37,603 nt of DNA from Phycisphaerales bacterium (GTDB taxonomy: Bacteria > Planctomycetota > Phycisphaerae > Phycisphaerales > JAGLTS01), in assembly GCA_023135165.1 (NCBI GenBank), contig JAGLTS010000079.1, forward strand, positions 1 through 37,603, written 5' to 3'. The notes below the pieces were generated by a model that saw only the letters and a program-made list of their open reading frames with translations, ran no database searches and was not told the DNA's origin. The position numbers and the translations under genes are program-made. Positions 32,719-37,603 of this stretch are shown one piece after another. Within the stretch, counting starts at the first letter, position 1. Each line of letters opens with the position of its first letter.

Positions 32719-32726
32719 GGCAGCGC

Positions 32727-33233
32727 TCACACTCGGCTGCGGCTCTCCAGATCCAGCAGCCGGCGCTTGGTGTTCAGTGGATCGCCGCCCGGATCTTGCG
32801 AGCCGGCGTAACCGTGCAGCTTGCCATCCGAACCGACGACTCGGTGGCAGGGGACGATGACCGGCATCGGGTTGTTGCGCATCGCCTGCCCGGCTGCGCG
32901 GGCTGCCGACCGCGACCCGCCCGCGCGCTCCGCAAGCTCGCCGTAGCTGATCGTCTCACCCTGCGGAATCGCTCGACACGCCTCCCACGCGCGCTGGAAA
33001 AACGGCGGACCCTGCGGCGTTGGAACGCTGCGGAAGCGTGCGGGCTGACCCGCGAAATACGCCTCCAACTCCGCGAACAGCTCGGGCATCATGTCCGGAT
33101 CGAGCGTGCACGCATCGCTCGGCTCGCCGAAGTCCGTCGTGATCCGCCCGTCTGGATGCACCTCGACACGGAACGGTCCCAGTGTTGTCGGGATTGATCG
33201 GTAGCGGGCGTGGGGGTGGTGGGGGTCGGTCAT
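32727..33233 (-). CDS. ogt: Methylated-DNA--protein-cysteine S-methyltransferase (O6-alkylguanine repair)
   Basis: 168 residues. The acceptor-cysteine motif is VIVPCHRVVGSDGKL. The DNA-binding part before it is FQRAWEACRAIPQGETISYG, ELAERAGGSRSAARAAGQAM, RNNP. It transfers the methyl group from O6-methylguanine to its own Cys. Length fits Ogt-type enzymes with a short N-terminal domain and no Ada regulatory domain. ATG 33233 overlaps the stop of tyrS by 4 bp (ATGA), so repair and tRNA-synthetase genes are co-translated, an ordinary but unrelated pairing. Confidence 0.93.
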   Translation of the reverse strand: MTDPHHPHARYRSIPTTLGPFRVEVHPDGRITTDFGEPSDACTLDPDMMPELFAELEAYFAGQPARFRSVPTPQGPPFFQRAWEACRAIPQGETISYGELAERAGGSRSAARAAGQAMRNNPMPVIVPCHRVVGSDGKLHGYAGSQDPGGDPLNTKRRLLDLESRSRV

Positions 33234-34438
33234 GTCGATTTCACCTTGCAGATGCGTCGTTTGCCAACCTTGAGTACGTGCTCTTCGTCATCTTCCAGAA
33301 GACGGTCGATCGTGATGAATGCGTCCGTGATCTTCTCGCCGTCAATCGAGACCGCGCCCTGTGTGATGAGCCTGCGCGCTTCGGAGCCGCTCTGCGCGAA
33401 ACCGACAGCCGTGACCAGTTGGGCGCTCGTGGTCGTGATGGTCCGATCGATGTCAATCGTTTCGATGTCGCTGGGTAGTTCGTGATCGCGGAAGCGCCGT
33501 GTGAACTCCTGCTCCGCCATCTCGCCCGCCCCGTCGCCGTGGTAGCGATCGACGATCCATCGCGCCAGCCGAGCCTTCTCCTCGCGCGGATGGGCCTTGG
33601 CGTCGAATTGCAGATCGGTCAGCAGCGTGAACCACTCATCCATGAGCTGATCGGGGATCGACATCGTCCTGCCGAACATCTCATCGGGCGCGTCGAGCAG
33701 GCCGATCGCGTTGTCCAAGCTCTTGGACATCTTCTCCGAGCCGTCCAGCCCGCGCAGCAGCGGCATCGTGATGACGACTTGCGACTCTTGGCCGTTCGCC
33801 GCTTGAAGATCGCGCCCGACGAGGTTGTTGAACGTCTGATCCGTCCCGCCCAGCTCGATGTCCGACTCGATGCAGACCGAATCCCACCCTTGCATCAGGG
33901 GGTAGAGGAACTCATGGATGTAGACCGCATCGCCTGCGGAGTAGCGCTTCTGGAAGGTGTCGCGCTCAAGCATGCGGGCGACGGTCATGTGCGATGTGAG
34001 GCGAATCACATCGGCGAAGCTCATCCCCTCAAGCCACTCGGAGTTGCGGCGCACCTCGAACTTGGCGGGGTCCGGGTCGAGGATCTTCGTCGCCTGGTTG
34101 ATGTACGTCTGAGCGTTCAGGTCGATCTGCTCGGGCGTGAGCATCGGCCGAGTCTTGCTCTTGCCCGTCGGATCGCCGATGCGTGCGGTGTAGTCGCCGA
34201 CGATCAGGACGGCGACATGACCGAGATCCTGGAACCGGCGCATCAGGTCGAGCACGACGGAATGGCCCACGTGAATGTCCGGGCTTGAAGGGTCCATCCC
34301 GAGCTTGACGCGCAGGGGTTTGCCCGTCTTGTCCGCCTTCCACAGCTTCGCCCGCAGCTCTTCCTGCGAGTAGATGCCCGCCGCCCCGCCGACGAGCGAT
34401 TCCTCATGCGGATGGATATCGAGTGAGTCGGTCGTCAT
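33230..34438 (-). CDS. tyrS: Tyrosyl-tRNA synthetase
   Basis: 402 residues, class I. The HIGH-type motif is HVGHS (after GMDPSSPDI), the second motif is KMSKS (GSEKMSKSLDN), and the tyrosine-site residues lie in YPLMQGWDSVCIESDIELGG. A C-terminal S4 RNA-binding domain (about 340-400: SEARRLITQGAVSIDGEKI) recognises tRNA-Tyr. HVGH plus this length is typical of the TyrZ-like group. ATG 34438 has GGAG eight bases upstream. First gene of the minus operon tyrS-ogt-x-der, divergent from glyA with a 243-bp gap that holds the promoters; no T-box structure was recognised. Confidence 0.93.
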   Translation of the reverse strand: MTTDSLDIHPHEESLVGGAAGIYSQEELRAKLWKADKTGKPLRVKLGMDPSSPDIHVGHSVVLDLMRRFQDLGHVAVLIVGDYTARIGDPTGKSKTRPMLTPEQIDLNAQTYINQATKILDPDPAKFEVRRNSEWLEGMSFADVIRLTSHMTVARMLERDTFQKRYSAGDAVYIHEFLYPLMQGWDSVCIESDIELGGTDQTFNNLVGRDLQAANGQESQVVITMPLLRGLDGSEKMSKSLDNAIGLLDAPDEMFGRTMSIPDQLMDEWFTLLTDLQFDAKAHPREEKARLARWIVDRYHGDGAGEMAEQEFTRRFRDHELPSDIETIDIDRTITTTSAQLVTAVGFAQSGSEARRLITQGAVSIDGEKITDAFITIDRLLEDDEEHVLKVGKRRICKVKST

Positions 34439-34681
34439 GAGCACATCTCCAGCGAGCGGATTGTAGGTGATGCGTTCGGACCATGTTCCGGGCATCACAG
34501 CCGATCTCTCCGGCGTGAACAGCGACAGCCGCCTGGCGAGCCTTGGAGGAGCAGACCCGGAGATGGGCCGTTGTTGTGCTGACCAGCTTTATCTTTGCGC
34601 GCCGCATTCGTACCTTGGCGAGCGGCGGGGTCCAAAGACGACTCCGCCAGCCTGTTCCTTCTGTACCTGCGGAGACCACCC

Positions 34682-35968
34682 ATGGCCAGCGACCCCATCT
34701 CACAGAGCATCCTCGACCTGCTTCACGCACACGATCCCGAAGCGGCAGGCATCATCGAACTCGAAACGCGACGGCAGGCGACGACGATCGAGCTGATCGC
34801 CAGCGAGAACCACGTCAGCCCCGCCGTCATGCACGCGATCGGAACGTGCCTGACCAACAAGTACGCTGAGGGCTACCCCGGCATGCGGTACTACGGCGGG
34901 TGCGTCCACCACGACGACATCGAACGCCTCGCGCAGAAACGCGCCAAGGAACTCTTCGGCTGCGAGTACGCCAACGTGCAGCCGCACTCGGGCGCGCAGG
35001 CGAACATGGCTGTTCAGATGGCGCTGCTCAAGCCGGGCGATACGTTCGCAAGCCTCGTCCTCAAGGATGGCGGCCACCTCAGCCACGGCATGAAGATCAA
35101 CTTCTCAGGCAAGTACTTCAACCCCGTCCACTACCCGCTCACCTACGACGAGAACGACCCGAACTTCGAGCAGATCGACTACGACGCGGCACGCGCGATC
35201 TGCCTCGAACACAAGCCCAAGGTGATCCTCTGCGGCTACTCCGCCTACCCGAGAACGATCCGATTCGACAGGTTCCGCGAGATCGCTGACGAATGCGGCG
35301 CGCTGCTCATGGCGGACATCGCGCACATCGCGGGGCTGGTCGCTGCGGGTGTGCATCCGTCGCCCTTCCCACATGCGCACGTTGTGACGACGACGACGCA
35401 CAAGACGCTTCGCGGGCCGCGCGGCGGACTCATCATGACCAACGACGAGGAGATCAAGAAGAAGGTCAACCGCTGCCTGTTCCCGGGCATCCAGGGCGGG
35501 CCGCTCATGCACGCGATCGGCGCGAAGGCTGTCGCGTTCGGCGAGGCGCTCAAGCCTGAGTTCAAGACGTATCAAGAGCAGGTCGTCAAGAACGCCGCAG
35601 CACTCGCCAAGGCGCTGCAGGAGCGCGGCTACCGGATCTGCTCGGGCGGGACGGACAACCACCTGATGCTCGTCGATCTTCAGACCAAGAGCGCTGATCT
35701 CACCGGCACCGATGCGGAGACATGGCTCGAAGCGGCCGCCATCATCACGAACAAGAACGGCATCCCCAACGATCCCCGGCCGCCGCGCGTGACCAGCGGC
35801 TTGCGATTGGGCACCCCCTGCACGACGACGCGCGGCATGAAGGAACCGGAGATGATCCGCATCGCAGACTGGATCGACCGTGTTCTCTCAGCCGGCGGCG
35901 ACGAAGCGGTGCACAACGAGGTTCGCGAAGAGGTCCAGTCGCTCTGCGCCGACTTCCCTGTGCCCTGA
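34682..35968 (+). CDS. glyA: Serine hydroxymethyltransferase
   Basis: 428 residues, usual length. Near the start [13 protein letters not shown], then [13 protein letters not shown]; the PLP-binding lysine is in [16 protein letters not shown]; late signatures are [17 protein letters not shown]. It interconverts serine and glycine with tetrahydrofolate, giving one-carbon units. ATG 34682 has GGAG seven bases upstream; the frame is open 87 nt further but that part has no homology. Divergently transcribed from tyrS. Confidence 0.96.
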   Translation: MASDPISQSILDLLHAHDPEAAGIIELETRRQATTIELIASENHVSPAVMHAIGTCLTNKYAEGYPGMRYYGGCVHHDDIERLAQKRAKELFGCEYANVQPHSGAQANMAVQMALLKPGDTFASLVLKDGGHLSHGMKINFSGKYFNPVHYPLTYDENDPNFEQIDYDAARAICLEHKPKVILCGYSAYPRTIRFDRFREIADECGALLMADIAHIAGLVAAGVHPSPFPHAHVVTTTTHKTLRGPRGGLIMTNDEEIKKKVNRCLFPGIQGGPLMHAIGAKAVAFGEALKPEFKTYQEQVVKNAAALAKALQERGYRICSGGTDNHLMLVDLQTKSADLTGTDAETWLEAAAIITNKNGIPNDPRPPRVTSGLRLGTPCTTTRGMKEPEMIRIADWIDRVLSAGGDEAVHNEVREEVQSLCADFPVP

Positions 35969-35995
35969 CACTGCGAGAGAGCGACATAATAGATT

Positions 35996-36020
35996 CGTGC
36001 AGGCGCGAGATTGCTGCACG
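35996..36020 (+). terminator. Hairpin downstream of glyA
   Basis: CGTGCAG (35996-36002) and CTGCACG (36014-36020) form a 7-bp stem, 27 bp after the glyA stop. No T-run follows, so it may be a weak or Rho-assisted terminator. Confidence 0.35.
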
Positions 36021-36086
36021 ATGGACGCACCGCTGGCGACCCCCACGGGACGCCGCGGCTCGCTGCTGCCTGCAAAGCTGTCTTTT

Positions 36087-36483
36087 GCGCTCGACAACCT
36101 GCGAAGCGGGGGTAGTATCACAGAGGAGGACAGACCATGTGGTGCAAAGCTCTCGCAATTGTGACTGTGCTCGCCGTTGGGGCATTCGTGGGGGCGCTCG
36201 TGTTGCTGAATCCATCGGCTGCGGCGCAGCAGCCCACGCGCGGCGAGTGTGAGGGCGATGTGGATGGTGACGGCGACACCGATCTGACCGACCTCGGCAT
36301 CCTGTTGCCTGCCTATGGTTCGCTGCCCGGTGACCCGAACTGGGATCCGCGGGCCGACCTCGACGGCGACGGTGATGTTCTCGCATCTGACCTTAGCATG
36401 ATAATGGCCAGTTGGGGCTGCCCCGATGGCGATCCGAGCTGTGATGGAGAGCCGGTCAGCGCATTGGCCTTTGATGTGGCCTC
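36087..36483 (+). repeat. Tandem gene duplication, unit 1 (visible overlap)
   Basis: Aligns without gaps to 37207-37603 (offset 1120 bp) with about 21 differences in 397 bp. The repeat covers promoter, ribosome site, signal sequence and the first dockerin-like module, and begins exactly after the stop codon of unit 1 in the second copy. Confidence 0.95.
36091..36118 (+). promoter_or_regulatory. Promoter of the first dockerin-like gene
   Basis: TCGACA (36091-36096), a 16-bp spacer and TAGTAT (36113-36118). The -35 matches consensus at 5/6, the -10 at 4/6. Both hexamers recur in the duplicated copy. The leader would be about 12 nt including AGAGGAGGA. Confidence 0.6.
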
Positions 36484-37207
36484 TGTGGACAACAGCTCAG
36501 TCGGGCCGGGCGATGACCCGCTGAACCCGGAGTTCAACGGCGGCGTGACGCACTTCACATTCGATCTTCAGGTGAGCATCACAGGCGACAACGACTGGAC
36601 AGCCGCGCAGGCCACGTTTGTGCTGATGGAACCAGCGATCGTGTTCTTCGAGCATTTTTACGGCCAAGACGGTCCGCACGATATCGTGTTCTTCGAGTCG
36701 TGGCCTGCCCTTGAGTTCGACAGCTTCTACACGATCCCGGATGACTTCCCCAATTCCTCCTCCGGGTCAACTCCTCTTCTTATGCCCAACCTTATAGGCG
36801 AACCTGCCTTCCGGGATGCGACGTGGGGTGATACCTGGGTTGGCGGCGCTGGCATCCGCACGATCGCGCGCTACACGATCATCATTCCCGATCATAACCC
36901 GGTGCGGCCGAACGTCGTGCCTGCGGGTAGCGGCGGCGCAGCGCCCATCCTCGGCACGCTGATCGGCGTCGCAACGAGCCGCGACACGCTGGGCGACTGC
37001 AACGAGTTCGCCTTCGACCTGATCGTCGGTCGGTGCATGGGTGACCTCGACGGCGACTATGACATCGACCAGTCCGACCTCGGGATGCTATTGGTTGACT
37101 ACGGCTGCACCGGCGCGCCCTGTCCCGGCGATTGTGACAACGACGGCGATACGGACCAGTCCGACCTCGGCATCCTGCTCGCCTACTACGGCCAAAGCTG
37201 TCCGTAG
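36137..37207 (+). CDS. Secreted protein with two dockerin-like EF-hand modules
   Basis: 356 residues. A signal peptide or anchor (about 5-33: LAIVTVLAVGAFVGALVLLN, ending SAAAQQ) is followed by a dockerin type I-like pair of calcium loops (DVDGDGDTDLTDLGILLPAY and DLDGDGDVLASDLSMIM). A ~190-residue beta-rich middle domain has no family I recognise (VTHFTFDLQVSITGDNDW, IRTIARYTIII). A second dockerin-like pair is at the C-terminus (DLDGDYDIDQSDLGMLL and DCDNDGDTDQSDLGILLAYY). Planctomycetes carry many such proteins without obvious cohesins; calcium-stabilised exported or wall-associated function is inferred. AGGAGGA lies six to seven bases before the ATG. Confidence 0.85.
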   Translation: MWCKALAIVTVLAVGAFVGALVLLNPSAAAQQPTRGECEGDVDGDGDTDLTDLGILLPAYGSLPGDPNWDPRADLDGDGDVLASDLSMIMASWGCPDGDPSCDGEPVSALAFDVASVDNSSVGPGDDPLNPEFNGGVTHFTFDLQVSITGDNDWTAAQATFVLMEPAIVFFEHFYGQDGPHDIVFFESWPALEFDSFYTIPDDFPNSSSGSTPLLMPNLIGEPAFRDATWGDTWVGGAGIRTIARYTIIIPDHNPVRPNVVPAGSGGAAPILGTLIGVATSRDTLGDCNEFAFDLIVGRCMGDLDGDYDIDQSDLGMLLVDYGCTGAPCPGDCDNDGDTDQSDLGILLAYYGQSCP

Positions 37208-37210
37208 CGC

Positions 37211-37238
37211 TCGACAACCTGCAAAGCGGGGGTAATAT
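37211..37238 (+). promoter_or_regulatory. Promoter of the second dockerin-like gene
   Basis: TCGACA (37211-37216), 16-bp spacer, TAATAT (37233-37238). The -10 is one base closer to consensus than in copy 1, so the downstream gene may be expressed more strongly. Confidence 0.6.
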
Positions 37239-37256
37239 CACAGAGGAGGACAGACC

Positions 37257-37603
37257 ATGTGGTGCAAGGCTCTCGCAATCGTGACTGTGCTCGGCGTTGG
37301 GGCATTCGTGGGGGCGCTCGTGTTGCTGAATCCATCGGCTGTGGCGCAGCAGCCCACGCGCGGCGACTGTGAGGGCGATGTGGATGGTGACGGCGACACC
37401 GATCTGACTGACCTGGGCATCTTGGTGCCTGCCTATGGTTCGGTGCCCGGCGACCCGAACTGGGATCCGCGGGCCGACCTCGACGGCGACGGTGATGTTC
37501 TCGCATCTGACCTTGGCATAATGATGGCCGATTGGGGCTGCCCCGATGGCGATACGGGCTGTGATGGAGAGCCGGTCAGCGCATTGGCCTTTGATGTGGC
37601 CAC
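37257..37603 (+). CDS. Second dockerin-like secreted protein (partial)
   Basis: Open from ATG 37257 to the right edge (115 codons). It repeats the signal sequence, the DVDGDGDTDLTDLGIL and DLDGDGDVLASDLGIMM loops and the beginning of the middle domain of its neighbour, with about a dozen substitutions (for example LLP to LVP, SLPG to SVPG, MASWG to MADWG). Ribosome site AGGAGGA identical. The remainder lies outside the window. Confidence 0.85.
   Translation, partial: MWCKALAIVTVLGVGAFVGALVLLNPSAVAQQPTRGDCEGDVDGDGDTDLTDLGILVPAYGSVPGDPNWDPRADLDGDGDVLASDLGIMMADWGCPDGDTGCDGEPVSALAFDVA

Larger units (their letters stand above)
37207..37603 (+). repeat. Tandem gene duplication, unit 2 (truncated by window edge)
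   Basis: Second copy of 36087-36483, starting at the last base of the first gene's stop codon. Divergence is about 5%, so the duplication is fairly recent or kept similar by gene conversion. Confidence 0.95.

Noticed and set aside
34439-34681. T-box or glycine riboswitch between tyrS and glyA
   Set aside because: No T-box consensus, no recognisable aptamer pattern and no terminator/antiterminator pair could be found.
1-37603. tRNA or rRNA genes
   Set aside because: Intergenic stretches were scanned for the T-loop GTTCRA pattern with matching stems and for rRNA signatures; none was convincing, though a covariance search was not possible.

Overview
The window looks like a chromosomal segment of a GC-rich planctomycete, most likely a Phycisphaerae-type lineage. 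The grounds are family signatures: a LEPR-XLL-type N-terminal motif on a VCBS/FG-GAP protein at the left edge, dockerin-like EF-hand repeats in secreted proteins at the right edge, a CPxCGYNLR zinc-ribbon membrane protein, and an ECF sigma/anti-sigma pair. This is inference from families; no rRNA or other decisive marker is present. Most genes are on the minus strand.

Layout. (1) 1-2572: start of a secreted VCBS protein, a membrane-anchored thioredoxin-fold protein with a clear terminator, and an overlapping ECF sigma/membrane anti-sigma pair. (2) 2856-10244, minus: a heptose/LPS pair (waaF, gmhB), two PH-like membrane proteins, a prolyl-oligopeptidase-like lipoprotein that has lost its Ser and His, and a large secreted protein of unknown family. 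(3) 10536-11536, plus: rpsL-rpsG without fusA/tuf. (4) 11592-11700: helically phased T-tracts, predicted curved DNA. (5) 11967-14157, minus: a TPR protein with almost exact 120-bp DNA repeats and a membrane/coiled-coil partner. (6) 14506-17851, minus: inositol-1-phosphate synthase, an IMPase-like protein and a fused CTP:inositol-1-P cytidylyltransferase/CDP-alcohol phosphotransferase. This is the gene set for di-myo-inositol-phosphate-type solutes, and it is bracketed by two direct copies of a ~73-bp repeat. (7) A nitronate monooxygenase-like gene, then a DASS sodium/carboxylate symporter with a perfect CRP-type palindrome upstream, and a sigma-like protein with a C-terminal membrane anchor. 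(8) 22719-29024, minus: a complete Mrp Na+/H+ antiporter operon, AB(fused)-C-D-E-F-G. (9) 29025-30614: a 1.6-kb gene-free nest of repeats. It holds three 19-bp-arm palindromes with 14-nt loops, one of them split by a 307-bp MITE-like insertion with 23-bp inverted ends and an 8-bp target duplication, all inside a ~1.4-kb interval bounded by a 33-bp inverted repeat. (10) 30615-34438, minus: der, zinc-ribbon protein, ogt, tyrS in a tight operon, with glyA divergent. (11) 36087-37603: tandemly duplicated genes for dockerin-like secreted proteins, each with its own promoter; the second runs off the right edge.

How it may fit together: inositol-solute synthesis, the Na+-coupled carboxylate symporter and the Mrp antiporter lie within 15 kb and suggest a salt/osmotic adaptation neighbourhood (inference). 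The most unusual DNA-level signals are the nested repeat region at 29.2-30.6 kb and the curved DNA after rpsG.
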